Shown: positions 26,331-35,265 of the stretch, in pieces | Layout of the letters: every line of letters starts with the position of its first letter | Position numbering within the stretch: the first letter of the stretch is position 1 | Source of the DNA: Thermosediminibacter oceani DSM 16646 | GTDB lineage: Bacteria; Bacillota; Thermosediminibacteria; Thermosediminibacterales; Thermosediminibacteraceae | NCBI RefSeq assembly: GCF_000144645.1 | Contig: NC_014377.1 | Coordinates: 992,001 to 1,056,000, forward strand | Length of the DNA stretch: 64,000 bases | Direction of reading: 5' to 3' | Made by a program: the position numbers and the translations under genes | The notes under the pieces: model-generated | Database searches by the model: none | What the model saw: the letters and a program-made list of their open reading frames with translations, nothing else | What the model was told of the DNA's origin: nothing

Positions 26331-27959
26331 TTGGCGGTTGAAAAAATTGATGGGGCATTGTTTAGGAAAGCGCTAATACATTCATCCCGAATATTGAAGC
26401 GCAATAAAAAGGTTGTTGATTCTCTCAACGTTTATCCGGTACCCGACGGGGATACCGGTACAAATATGTCGCTGACAGTAGAACAGGCCGTAGAAGAGGC
26501 TAGAAAGGTTAAAGGCGATAACCTGAAGCGCATTGTCGATGCGGCTGCTTGGGGTTCGCTTATGGGAGCCAGAGGAAATTCTGGGGTTATACTGTCTCAG
26601 CTGTTTAGGGGATTTGCCGCAGGAGTGCCTGCCGGAAAAGATTGGATTAATGCTCAGGAACTGGCTGTGGCCTTCAAAAAGGGGGTCGATGAGGCATACA
26701 GGGCAGTTTTAAGGCCTGTAGAAGGGACGATTCTTACGGTTGCCAGAGAGGCTGCCGATAAATTGCTGGCTGAAGCTAAGAGATCTAAAGATATAGTTGA
26801 AAATCTGGAAAAAATGCTGGATCATGCCAGGAAAGTTTTAGACAAGACTCCGGAGATGCTGAGTATATTGAAAGAAGCCGGAGTGGTGGATGCCGGCGGA
26901 AAAGGTCTGATATTTTTACTGGAGGGGTTTCTCCAGGCCTTAAAAAATCCCGCGTTAATTGAAGAAGATGAAACCGGTGAATCTGCCGACCCTGTCGAGC
27001 AGGGGACCGTAAGAGCCGATATCCGGGAACTCGAGTATATTTATTGCACCGAACTTATAGTAGAAGGCCGGGAAATAGATATTGATGCTTTAAAGTCACA
27101 GGTAATGCCTCTGGGAGATTCTCTTTTAATTACAGGCATGAATAATGTCGTAAAACTTCACATTCATACGAATCATCCGGGGGAAGTGCTGGAAAGGGCT
27201 CTGAAATGGGGAGAACTTTCAAAAATAAAGGTTGACAACATGAAATTACAGCACGAAGAATTTGTGCGTTCGTCTCCCCAACAAGAGGATGATAAAGTAA
27301 AAGATACTACCATCGTAGCGGTGGTTTCTGGAGAAGGGCTTAAAGAAATATTTAAGAGCATGGGGACCGACGCGATTATTGAAGGCGGCCAGACCATGAA
27401 TCCCAGCACGGAAAACATTTTATCGGTGGTAAACGAGCAGAAATCGCCAAACATTATAATACTTCCAAATAATAAAAATATAATACTTACGGCTGAACAG
27501 GTAAAGAAGCTAAGCGACAAAAACGTTTATGTGGTACCGACCAGATCGATTCCTCAGGGAATTTCGGCGCTTTTAGCTCATAATCCCCTCCTTTCCGTGG
27601 AAGAAAACGTAAACAACATGAGCGAGGCTTTGAAAAATGTCATAACAGGCGAGGTGACTTTTGCAGCGCGAGATTCCAGGTGGAATGGTACCGACATAAA
27701 AGAGGGAGACATCCTTGGTATAGTAGACGGGGAGCTTATCGCAATAGGAACCGATAGGTCGGAGGTTTTACGCGAACTTATATATAAAATGGCCAGCAAA
27801 AGAGATTCCGGTGTGCTCACGATTTACTGCGGAGAAGCAGTGAGCCTGGAGGAGGCCGAAGAGGTTGGGAACGAAGTATCCGAAAAATACCCGGATATTG
27901 AGGTGGAGGTTTACAAAGGCGACCAGAGCCTGTACTATTATATAGTTTCTCTGGAATAA
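26331..27959 (+). CDS. fakA: DAK2-domain fatty acid kinase (FakA/YloV)
   Basis: FakA phosphorylates fatty acids bound to a FakB (DegV) partner. The 542-residue protein has an N-terminal DhaL/DAK2 domain with SLNVYPVPDGDTGTNMSLT and MGARGNSGVILSQLFRG, a middle domain with LYIYCTELIVEGREID-like sequence, and a C-terminal DegV-like domain. Length is normal. TTG 26331 follows AAAGGGAGG by 8 nt. A DegV gene that may supply FakB is at 42416. Confidence 0.9.
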   Translation: MAVEKIDGALFRKALIHSSRILKRNKKVVDSLNVYPVPDGDTGTNMSLTVEQAVEEARKVKGDNLKRIVDAAAWGSLMGARGNSGVILSQLFRGFAAGVPAGKDWINAQELAVAFKKGVDEAYRAVLRPVEGTILTVAREAADKLLAEAKRSKDIVENLEKMLDHARKVLDKTPEMLSILKEAGVVDAGGKGLIFLLEGFLQALKNPALIEEDETGESADPVEQGTVRADIRELEYIYCTELIVEGREIDIDALKSQVMPLGDSLLITGMNNVVKLHIHTNHPGEVLERALKWGELSKIKVDNMKLQHEEFVRSSPQQEDDKVKDTTIVAVVSGEGLKEIFKSMGTDAIIEGGQTMNPSTENILSVVNEQKSPNIIILPNNKNIILTAEQVKKLSDKNVYVVPTRSIPQGISALLAHNPLLSVEENVNNMSEALKNVITGEVTFAARDSRWNGTDIKEGDILGIVDGELIAIGTDRSEVLRELIYKMASKRDSGVLTIYCGEAVSLEEAEEVGNEVSEKYPDIEVEVYKGDQSLYYYIVSLE

Positions 27960-27975
27960 TCCCGGGGTGATGTGA

Positions 27976-30000
27976 TTGAATTTACTATCGGAAGTCCAGT
28001 ATATCAAAGGTGTAGGACCTTCGAGGGCGAAATTGCTAAGATCGCTTGGAATCAATACAGTAATGGATCTTCTTCATTTTTTTCCGAGGCGGTACCTGGA
28101 TCTTACTCCGCTGAATTTTGAACAGGGTCATGATGATAGCGTCGGAGCTTTTCCGTGCATTGTTGCGGATTATGGATATGAAGTGCTTACCCGATCCAGG
28201 ATGAGGATTGTAAAAATACCGGTAACGGACGGCAGGCGAAAGGGCTCCGCCGTTTTTTTTAACCAGCCTTATATGAAGGATGCCTTCAAACCAGGGGACA
28301 AGCTGGTTCTGATAGGGAAAATAAGAAAAAATTACGGTGAGTACGAAATATTGAATCCTGAATGGCAAAAATTTGAAAAAACAGATTATGTTGATTATGC
28401 CAGAATTTGCCCCGTTTACCCACTTACGAAGGGTTTAACACAGAAGATTATGCGCAAAATAATAAAAAGCGTACTTCAGGATCCCTTAGAAGTTGATGAG
28501 GTTTTGCCTCAAAGCGTGTTAAAAGAGTACAGGTTAATGCCGAAGGCATCCGCTTTAAGAAATATCCATTTTCCCGAAAGCTGGGAAAAACTTACGAAAG
28601 CCCAGGAACGATTTGCTTTCGAAGAGCTTTTACTTTTTCAGCTGGCTATGATGATAACAAGGCGTCATCTCATGGGAGAGAAAAGGAAAAATACATATAA
28701 GGATTTTGATTTAAAACCTTTTTTAAAAAATCTCCCCTTTTCTCTTACCGAAGGGCAGAAAAAGGTTATAAAGGAAATTATATCGGATTTAAAGAGCGAC
28801 AGGATAATGAATCGTTTAATTCAGGGCGATGTAGGTTCGGGGAAAACGGTGGTAGCAAGTATAGCGCTTTACCTTGCGGTAAAAAACGGATATCAGGGAG
28901 CTTTCATGGTTCCCACGGAGATTCTCTCCATACAGCACGGTGCCACATTAAAAAAATTTTTAAATCCGCACGGGATAAAAGTCGAGGTTCTAAAAGGAGA
29001 CATGCCAAAAGCCGTAAAGGAACAAATCTTATGCGATCTTGAAAAAGGACGCATCGACGTGGTGGTCGGAACTCACGCTCTTATTCAGGAAAACGTAAAA
29101 TTCTATCGGCTAGGTATGGTGGTCACCGATGAACAGCACCGCTTTGGTGTTAGACAGAGGGAAGCTTTGGTCAAAAAGGGATACTATCCCGACGTCCTGG
29201 TTATGAGCGCCACTCCGATTCCAAGGACGTTGGCGCTTACCATATATTCTGACCTGGATATTTCGGTAATAGATACTATGCCCCGGGGGCGCCAAAAGGT
29301 TGACACCTATGTGGTAGACGAAAGTATGAGAACCAGAGTATATAAATTCATGGAATCGGAAATAAAAAAGGGTAATCAGGCTTATGTCGTATGTCCTGCA
29401 GTCGAGGAGAGCGACATAGGACTTTCCAGCGTTGAGGAAATAGGGCGGGAATTACAAGATACTTTTCCACACCTCAGAATAGGCATACTGCACGGAAAAA
29501 TGAAAACTGAAGAAAAAGATCGTATTATGAAAGATTTTTACGATAAAAAAATCGACGTACTTGTGGCGACAACGGTGGTCGAAGTCGGGGTGGATGTGCC
29601 TTCCGCCACGTTAATTGTGGTGGAAAATGCGGAAAGATTCGGTCTTGCGCAGCTCCACCAGTTAAGGGGAAGGGTCGGAAGGAGCGATCTCAAGTCTTAC
29701 TGCGTTCTCATTTCCGGGTCAAAAGATATGGGCGTTAAAGCAAGACTGAATTTTATGATGAAAACCCACAACGGTTTCGAGATTGCTCAAAAAGATCTGG
29801 AACTCAGAGGCCCGGGAGAATTTCTGGGGGTAAAGCAGCACGGAATGCCGGAATTCAAATTTGCAAGTCTAATAAAGGATTTAAAATTGCTGGAAACGAC
29901 GAAAACCCTTGCCGACGAAATTATCGAGAAAGACCTGTTGTCCACACACGAATACAAAGGCTTAAAACGAACACTCGAAGACAAATTTAAAATTGTATAA
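27976..30000 (+). CDS. recG: ATP-dependent DNA helicase RecG
   Basis: RecG remodels stalled forks and Holliday junctions. The 674-residue protein has an N-terminal wedge/OB domain (YIKGVGPSRAKLLRSLG, FFPRRYLDL), Walker A GDVGSGKTVVA, the DEQH box (TDEQHRFGVRQRE), SATPIPRTLAL and the C-terminal helicase motifs (TTVVEVGVDVPSATL, QLHQLRGRVGRS). TTG 27976 follows GGGGTGATG. The order yloU-yloV-recG is close to Bacillus. Confidence 0.95.
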   Translation: MNLLSEVQYIKGVGPSRAKLLRSLGINTVMDLLHFFPRRYLDLTPLNFEQGHDDSVGAFPCIVADYGYEVLTRSRMRIVKIPVTDGRRKGSAVFFNQPYMKDAFKPGDKLVLIGKIRKNYGEYEILNPEWQKFEKTDYVDYARICPVYPLTKGLTQKIMRKIIKSVLQDPLEVDEVLPQSVLKEYRLMPKASALRNIHFPESWEKLTKAQERFAFEELLLFQLAMMITRRHLMGEKRKNTYKDFDLKPFLKNLPFSLTEGQKKVIKEIISDLKSDRIMNRLIQGDVGSGKTVVASIALYLAVKNGYQGAFMVPTEILSIQHGATLKKFLNPHGIKVEVLKGDMPKAVKEQILCDLEKGRIDVVVGTHALIQENVKFYRLGMVVTDEQHRFGVRQREALVKKGYYPDVLVMSATPIPRTLALTIYSDLDISVIDTMPRGRQKVDTYVVDESMRTRVYKFMESEIKKGNQAYVVCPAVEESDIGLSSVEEIGRELQDTFPHLRIGILHGKMKTEEKDRIMKDFYDKKIDVLVATTVVEVGVDVPSATLIVVENAERFGLAQLHQLRGRVGRSDLKSYCVLISGSKDMGVKARLNFMMKTHNGFEIAQKDLELRGPGEFLGVKQHGMPEFKFASLIKDLKLLETTKTLADEIIEKDLLSTHEYKGLKRTLEDKFKIV

Positions 30001-30068
30001 AAAATTAGAAAATGTAAAAAGTAACCGCTAATTTATACATGTGCTGGTTTTTCAGGCAGATAGTTCTA

Positions 30069-30098
30069 GTATTATAGAAATATGCTCGGGTTATATTA
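30069..30098 (+). promoter_or_regulatory. Possible SigG/SigF-type promoter for the SASP gene
   Basis: GTATTA at 30069-30074 and TATATTA at 30092-30098, 17 nt apart, resemble forespore sigma boxes better than a SigA pair. The gene below is a SASP, which is normally SigG-dependent. The match is imperfect. Confidence 0.35.
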
Positions 30099-30128
30099 AG
30101 ACTAGAAAAACAAGAGGAGGTGAGAAAG

Positions 30129-30353
30129 ATGGGTCTTGGACAGAAAAGAAACAAACTCGTAGTTCCTGAAGCTTACAAGGCAATGGAACAGTTCAAAGCT
30201 GAAGTGGCAAGAGAAGTCGGAATTACTGCTCCTGCCGATGGTTACTGGGGCAATTATTCTGCTAGGGACTGCGGCGCTGTAGGCGGTCATATGGTACGCA
30301 AGATGATTGAAGATTATGAAAGGCGCTTGAGCGGCGGCCAGAACATTCAGTAA
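30129..30353 (+). CDS. Alpha/beta-type small acid-soluble spore protein
   Basis: SASPs coat forespore DNA in the A-like form and protect it from UV; Gpr protease degrades them at germination. The 74-residue protein has FKAEVAREVGI (the protease-site region) and the DNA-binding C-terminal pattern YSARDCGAVGGHMVRKMIE. AGGAGGTGAG ends 4 nt before ATG 30129; GTG 30120 overlaps it. A terminator follows, so it is monocistronic. Confidence 0.92.
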   Translation: MGLGQKRNKLVVPEAYKAMEQFKAEVAREVGITAPADGYWGNYSARDCGAVGGHMVRKMIEDYERRLSGGQNIQ

Positions 30354-30365
30354 ATAAGCACCAAG

Positions 30366-30405
30366 GAACAGACTCTAGTCAATAGAGTCTGTTCTTCTTT
30401 ATTTT
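30366..30405 (+). terminator. Rho-independent terminator after the SASP gene
   Basis: A 12-bp perfect stem GAACAGACTCTA/TAGAGTCTGTTC with loop GTCAA, followed by TTCTTTATTTT. Confidence 0.9.
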
Positions 30406-30424
30406 AACCACGATTTAACATTTA

Positions 30425-30450
30425 ATGCCGGCGGCATAAGCCACCGGCAT
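30425..30450 (+). repeat. Hairpin in the SASP-rsmD intergenic region
   Basis: ATGCCGG-C-GGC-ATAA-GCC-A-CCGGCAT is a near-perfect 11-bp hairpin with one mismatch. Only TTT follows, so it is not an obvious terminator. Confidence 0.6.
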
Positions 30451-30480
30451 TTGGGAGAGGAGAAACCGGAGGAAGAGCTT

Positions 30481-30537
30481 ATGGGGAATTTGTTTTACAC
30501 TAATATTATTGACAACCTAAATTTAAATTATACATAA
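30481..30537 (+). CDS. Doubtful 18-residue micro-ORF before rsmD
   Basis: ATG 30481 is preceded by CCGGAGGAAGAGCTT (GGAGG 8 nt upstream) and reads MGNLFYTNIIDNLNLNYT to TAA at 30535-30537. The good ribosome site is the only support. The putative rsmD promoter lies downstream of it, so it would be a separate short transcript or chance. Confidence 0.2.
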   Translation: MGNLFYTNIIDNLNLNYT

Positions 30538-30557
30538 AAACATTGCTATTAAATTTA

Positions 30558-30585
30558 TTGAAATGCTAGCTAAATATGTTAGAAT
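30558..30585 (+). promoter_or_regulatory. SigA-type promoter for rsmD-coaD
   Basis: TTGAAA at 30558-30563, 16-nt spacer, TAGAAT at 30580-30585, 30 nt before rsmD. Confidence 0.6.
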
Positions 30586-30614
30586 AATACTAGGCTTGTC
30601 AGAGGGTGAATTAA

Positions 30615-31169
30615 ATGCGGGTAACTGGTGGAATCTTCAGGGGCAGGAGAATTAAATCCCTCCCCGGAATTAAAACAAGGCCTACATCGGATATTGTAAG
30701 GGAGTCGCTGTTCAATATTTTGGGGGAAAAGACAGCGGGAAGCAGTTTTCTAGACGTATTTGCCGGTACCGGTAGCGTTGGCATTGAAGCCTTGAGTCGA
30801 GGGGCAGAAAGGGTCGTTTTTATTGAAGAAGGAGGTCTAGCTTGCAGAATAATAAGAGAAAATCTTATCAAACTAAGGATATCCGATAAAAGTTTGATAA
30901 TTAAGGCTGATTATTTAAAGGGCATGAGAAGCCTTGAGAAGACTAATACAACCTTTGATATAATATTTCTGGACCCACCCTATGACAGGGGATTTGTCTC
31001 CCCGTGCCTGGAATTTTTGAACAATTCCGAGCTTTTAAAGCCAAATTCCATTGTTGTGGTCCAACACTCGGTTTCTGAGGTGATTAAAACTCCTCCGAAT
31101 ATAACCTGTTATAAAGAAAAGAAGTACGGCATCACAAAACTATCTTTTTTTTATAGGAGTGAAACATAA
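30615..31169 (+). CDS. rsmD: 16S rRNA (guanine-966-N2)-methyltransferase
   Basis: The 184-residue SAM methyltransferase has [51 protein letters not shown] (SAM site) and the catalytic [15 protein letters not shown] 30615 has a GAGGGTGA ribosome site. It overlaps coaD by TAATG, the conserved rsmD-coaD pair. Confidence 0.95.
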   Translation: MRVTGGIFRGRRIKSLPGIKTRPTSDIVRESLFNILGEKTAGSSFLDVFAGTGSVGIEALSRGAERVVFIEEGGLACRIIRENLIKLRISDKSLIIKADYLKGMRSLEKTNTTFDIIFLDPPYDRGFVSPCLEFLNNSELLKPNSIVVVQHSVSEVIKTPPNITCYKEKKYGITKLSFFYRSET

Positions 31170-31648
31170 TGAATGTAGCCATATATCCGGGAAGTTTTGA
31201 TCCAGTAACCAACGGACATCTGGATATTATAGAAAGAAGTTCACGACTTTTCGATCGCCTGATAGTTGCAGTTTTAAGAAACCCAAGTAAAAAACCTCTT
31301 TTTACCGTAGAAGAGAGAATCGAGATGATAAAAAAATCGGTAAGTCACATAAAAAATGTAGAAGTAGATTACTTCAGCGGCTTACTTGTAGATTTTGCCC
31401 GCTTAAAGAAAGCTTGCATTATCGTTAAAGGCTTGAGGGCCGTTTCCGATTTCGAATACGAGCTGCAGATGGCTCTCATGAATAAAAAGCTGGACGAAGA
31501 GATAGAAACTGTTTTTATAATGACGAACGCTAAATATTCTTATTTGAGTTCCAGCATAGTGAAAGAAGTTGCAAGCTTAGGAGGATGTGTTAAAGAACTG
31601 GTTCCCCCCCTGGTTGCCGAAAAATTAAGAGAAAAATTTAATAAATAA
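31169..31648 (+). CDS. coaD: Phosphopantetheine adenylyltransferase
   Basis: CoaD makes dephospho-CoA from phosphopantetheine and ATP. The 159-residue protein has [16 protein letters not shown] (TxxH nucleotidyltransferase motif), [27 protein letters not shown] and [13 protein letters not shown]. It starts in the rsmD stop. With coaBC at 13819, three of the five CoA steps are in the window. Confidence 0.96.
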   Translation: MNVAIYPGSFDPVTNGHLDIIERSSRLFDRLIVAVLRNPSKKPLFTVEERIEMIKKSVSHIKNVEVDYFSGLLVDFARLKKACIIVKGLRAVSDFEYELQMALMNKKLDEEIETVFIMTNAKYSYLSSSIVKEVASLGGCVKELVPPLVAEKLREKFNK

Positions 31649-31672
31649 TTTTGCGTGCACTGGAGGGTTCTT

Positions 31673-32119
31673 ATGGAGGTTTACGATTACATTGAACAAT
31701 TACAAAACTTAATAAGCGAGAGCTCAAAAATACCTTTTTCCAACAAGGTTATAGTTGATCAAGAAAAAATTCTGACATTGATGGATGAGATGGTGAAGGC
31801 ATTACCAGAGGATATAAAAAAAGCAAAAAAAATTATTGAAGAACGCCAAAGAATTCTAGTTGAAGCGCAGAAGGAAGGAGAAATGATAATAAAAGAAGCA
31901 AAAGAACATATCGAGAAAATGGTAGATCAGAATGAAATCATGAAAACTGCCCGGGAAAAGTCCGAAGAATTACTGGCGGCCTCCAAAAAAGCCGCGCGAG
32001 AGATAAGAGTTGGAGCCAACAAATACGCCGACGAAGTGCTCGAACAGCTGGAAAAGCACCTGGAAAAAATATTAGCCTCGGTTAAAAAGGGAAGAGAAGA
32101 GTTAAATCAGAGAATGTGA
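31673..32119 (+). CDS. Coiled-coil protein, V-ATPase subunit H-like (unknown function)
   Basis: The 148-residue protein is a long, strongly charged coiled coil with no membrane segment or signal peptide (MEVYDYIEQLQNLISESSKI at the N-terminus, then KKAKKIIEERQRILVEAQKE). Clostridial relatives are found directly after coaD and are often called ATPase or vacuolar-type subunit H by weak similarity. I see no ATP-binding motif. ATG 31673 follows TGGAGGG by 5 nt. Confidence 0.7.
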   Translation: MEVYDYIEQLQNLISESSKIPFSNKVIVDQEKILTLMDEMVKALPEDIKKAKKIIEERQRILVEAQKEGEMIIKEAKEHIEKMVDQNEIMKTAREKSEELLAASKKAAREIRVGANKYADEVLEQLEKHLEKILASVKKGREELNQRM

Positions 32120-32122
32120 GTT

Positions 32123-33382
32123 CTATTTTTTTATAACCTTAAAGCTTATTATTTCAAACCCCCTCAACAGGTAAATGATAATCGATACCAGAATGAGCAG
32201 GCTGAAAAGCAACAGGAATACCTGGCTTGATACCGTGAAAATGTTCAGCCAGCTTTGAGAAGTGCTCTGTGGTGCAATGGCAAATACGGGCATGGACCAG
32301 GAGTTAAAACCCTCAATCGGTATTGCCATCATGAAATACGTAATAATTCCCGCAAAAATGGCGTGCAGGAGTCTTGCTATAATATAAGGGAGTATTTTTA
32401 TATCAGTGTCGGTGATCATGCTCAGAACCTGAAAATGTACCGAAAGTCCGCTCCAAGCTATTATAGCGCTGGCAACCACAACCCTCTGTATAAGCGGAGC
32501 ATCGGCGGTGCTTGCCAGCTTTGTTCCCAGCGTTATTTCAAAAATACCGCTGATAATGGCCGGTGAAAGGGTTTCCTGGAGACCGCAAACCTTCAGAATT
32601 ATGCTTAATCCGGGAGCCAGCATGTTGACAAAACCCACTATGGTTATTATTCTGATAATTACTGAAAATAATGTTATGAACCCCAGGATCAGTAAAAGAG
32701 AATTTATAGAATCCTTTATACTATCACTAAGGAGCTTACCGAAGGGTCTTGCGTCCTCACGGCGGGCTCTTATAAGCTCTCTTGTAGCTTTGAGCAAAAT
32801 ACTCTCGCGGCTTCTAGATGACGTTACGGGCGGGGTTGTTTCCGAATCTACTGCGTAAAAACGCATAACAAAGCCGACAAGTAGAGCGGATATATAATGG
32901 GCGACGGATATTATAGATCCCAGCCGCACGTCTTTGAACATACCTACGGCTACAGCACCTACCATGAAGAGCGGATCTGCTGTGTTAGAAAAAGACATTA
33001 ATCGCTCTGCTTCTCTGGCATTGCAGAGTTTCTTTTTTACGAGCTTGCCCGTGAGCATTGCGCCGAGAGGGTAGCCGCTAGCAAGCCCCATCGCCATTAC
33101 AAATGAACCTGCTCCGGGGACGTTGAAAAAAGGCCTCATAAAAGGTTCCAGCAGCACTCCCATAAAGTGAACAACTCCCAATCCCATCAGGAGCTGGGAG
33201 CCTATGAAAAAGGGAAGCAAAGCGGGTAGAACGATGTTAAACCATACGTCAAGGCCCTCAAAAGCTGCCTGAAAAGCTTCCTCCGGAAAACGTATTATCG
33301 AAATAGTTATAACTACTGCAATGGCCGGGAGTATCAACTGGCTCATTTTCGCTACTCTGCTCTTTTGTATATTGAATCTCAT
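32123..33382 (-). CDS. ylbJ: Sporulation integral membrane protein YlbJ
   Basis: The protein (419 residues) has 8-10 membrane segments and two nucleoside-recognition/gate-type halves; conserved parts include LPALLPFFIGSQLLMGLG, AMGLASGYPLGAMLTGKL and SFSNTADPLFMVGAV. YlbJ is needed for spore cortex formation in Bacillus; substrate unknown. The start at 33382 (reverse strand) has an AGGGGG site 8 nt upstream; a longer ORF to 33463 is less likely. The ylbJ-ylbK-ylbL-ylbM order resembles Bacillus, but ylbJ here is on the opposite strand. Confidence 0.9.
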   Translation of the reverse strand: MRFNIQKSRVAKMSQLILPAIAVVITISIIRFPEEAFQAAFEGLDVWFNIVLPALLPFFIGSQLLMGLGVVHFMGVLLEPFMRPFFNVPGAGSFVMAMGLASGYPLGAMLTGKLVKKKLCNAREAERLMSFSNTADPLFMVGAVAVGMFKDVRLGSIISVAHYISALLVGFVMRFYAVDSETTPPVTSSRSRESILLKATRELIRARREDARPFGKLLSDSIKDSINSLLLILGFITLFSVIIRIITIVGFVNMLAPGLSIILKVCGLQETLSPAIISGIFEITLGTKLASTADAPLIQRVVVASAIIAWSGLSVHFQVLSMITDTDIKILPYIIARLLHAIFAGIITYFMMAIPIEGFNSWSMPVFAIAPQSTSQSWLNIFTVSSQVFLLLFSLLILVSIIIYLLRGFEIISFKVIKK

Positions 33383-33478
33383 AATCAGGCCCCCTAAAGC
33401 ATTTTTTGCGTTCTGGTTTATATTAATATATATTGCCGGTAAAATTTTAATATTCGTTTTCAAAGGGGTGAGCGGGAT

Positions 33479-34264
33479 GTGAAAACAAGACCTGTCGTCG
33501 GGCTCGCCCTAGGATCGGGGGCGGCAAAAGGTTATGCCCATATAGGTGTAATCGAAGTGTTAGAAAAGCACAGAATACCCATAGACATCATCACCGGTTC
33601 AAGTATCGGCAGCCTTATAGGTGCACTTTACGCCTCCGGCATGAGTGTTGATTATATAAAGTCCATGGCATACCATATAAAAAGAAGGCACTGGCTTGAT
33701 ATTTCTTTTCCCAGAATGGGATTAATAGCTGGCAATAAAGTGGAAAATATGTTAAAGCTTCTCACCGGAAACAGAAATTTCGATGAACTAAAAATTCCTC
33801 TGGGTGTAGTGGCCACTGACCTTCGCTCGAAGAAGTCGGTTCTGATAAGAGAGGGAAATGTAGCTTCGGCTGTCAGAGCCAGCATCGCCATACCCGGTAT
33901 CTTCTGTCCAATGATAAAGGACGGAATGGTGCTGGTGGATGGCGGAGTGCTGGAAAGAGTTCCCGGACAGGCGGCCCGGGCAATGGGTGCAGATATAGTC
34001 ATAGGAGTAGAGCTCGGCTTCAACGGGAAGAGCTCACTGGATAATATTTATGATATCCTAATTCGGACTTTTGAGGTCATGGGGGAAGAACTTCAAGCGC
34101 TTAAAGGTTATGATTGCGACGTTCTTATAACCCCTAACCTCAAAGGTGTTAATCCTATGGCCTTCGGTGAGCCTGAACGATGCATTCAAGAGGGAGTCCG
34201 AGCAACCGAAGCCGTCGTGCCTAAAATTTTATCTCTCCTTGAAGGGAAGGTCGACAATCGATGA
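33479..34264 (+). CDS. Patatin-like phospholipase family protein (YlbK-like)
   Basis: The 261-residue protein has the patatin catalytic dyad: nucleophile S42 in GSSIG and D154 in LVDGGVLERVPG. The oxyanion loop is GSGAAKGYAHIGV, a GxGxxxG variant. No signal peptide is seen, so it is probably cytoplasmic or peripheral. GTG 33479 follows AAAGGGGTGAG. It overlaps ylbL by ATGA. Confidence 0.9.
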   Translation: MKTRPVVGLALGSGAAKGYAHIGVIEVLEKHRIPIDIITGSSIGSLIGALYASGMSVDYIKSMAYHIKRRHWLDISFPRMGLIAGNKVENMLKLLTGNRNFDELKIPLGVVATDLRSKKSVLIREGNVASAVRASIAIPGIFCPMIKDGMVLVDGGVLERVPGQAARAMGADIVIGVELGFNGKSSLDNIYDILIRTFEVMGEELQALKGYDCDVLITPNLKGVNPMAFGEPERCIQEGVRATEAVVPKILSLLEGKVDNR

Positions 34265-35265
34265 CGAAAAATTCTTTTTTGAAGCGACGATCAATACTGG
34301 TAGTAACGTTAATAGTTCTGTTAGCAGTAAATTTCTACGTAGCGAACCATTACACCATTGTGGCTCCTGGAGTAACGCTGAATCTTAAAGAGATCGTCAG
34401 AGTGGAAAACGGCATCGATGATGAAAAAGGTGTCTTTTTTTTGACAACGGTATCCACGAGACCTTCAAATATCCCCCTTTTAATTTACTCCGCATTGCAT
34501 CCACACGTCAGCGTAGAAAAAAAGGAGCGCCTGGTTCCGCCGGGCATGGATATGAAAAAATACAGGGAATATATGACACAGTGGATGGAAGAAAGCCAAA
34601 AAATTGCTGAAGTCGTAGCGCTGAGGAGGGCGGGATACAAGCCGCTGATAATGGGAAAGGGAGCTCGGGTTGTGGAAGTAATGGAAAATAGCCCCGCGCG
34701 GGGCATCATTATGCCTGACGATATAATCACCAAGGTGGACGGGATAAAGGTTAATCTTGCCGAGGAAGTAGTTAATATAGTAACCAGACACCAGGTAGGA
34801 GACGCGGTCGATATAGAAATCGAGAGAAACGGAAAGCGGATACCTTTAAAGGTAACTACGGTAGAGAGCAAAACCCAAAAGGGAAAACCTATGATCGGAG
34901 TTTTAATAACGACCCTTGACTGGAAGCCGGTGCTGCCCGTGAAGATAGATATAAATACGGGTGATATAGGCGGACCTTCGGCGGGATTAATGTTTACACT
35001 GGAGATATTAAACCAGCTGACACCGGGGGACTTAACCAAGGGCCGTAAAATTGCAGGTACAGGCACCATAAGCCTAGATGAGCAGGTGGGAGAAATCGGT
35101 GGTGTGGCTCAAAAGGTGGCTGCTGCTTACAGAGACGGCGCCGAAATATTTTTCGTCCCAGAGGAAAACGCCCGGGATGCATTTTTAGCTGCCCGGAAGC
35201 TAGATATAGAAATCGTACCAGTTAAAACCCTGAAGGATGCGCTCGACTACCTTGAAAAATTATAA
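34261..35265 (+). CDS. ylbL: PDZ-domain Lon-type protease (YlbL)
   Basis: The 334-residue protein has one N-terminal membrane helix (10-28), a PDZ domain at ~130-205 and a C-terminal Lon-type Ser/Lys peptidase domain with S240 (GDIGGPSAGLMFTLEI) and K285 (GGVAQKVAAAY). It is probably an extracytoplasmic protease. Its last 19 nt overlap the 3-prime end of tmcAL on the other strand. Confidence 0.93.
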   Translation: MTKNSFLKRRSILVVTLIVLLAVNFYVANHYTIVAPGVTLNLKEIVRVENGIDDEKGVFFLTTVSTRPSNIPLLIYSALHPHVSVEKKERLVPPGMDMKKYREYMTQWMEESQKIAEVVALRRAGYKPLIMGKGARVVEVMENSPARGIIMPDDIITKVDGIKVNLAEEVVNIVTRHQVGDAVDIEIERNGKRIPLKVTTVESKTQKGKPMIGVLITTLDWKPVLPVKIDINTGDIGGPSAGLMFTLEILNQLTPGDLTKGRKIAGTGTISLDEQVGEIGGVAQKVAAAYRDGAEIFFVPEENARDAFLAARKLDIEIVPVKTLKDALDYLEKL

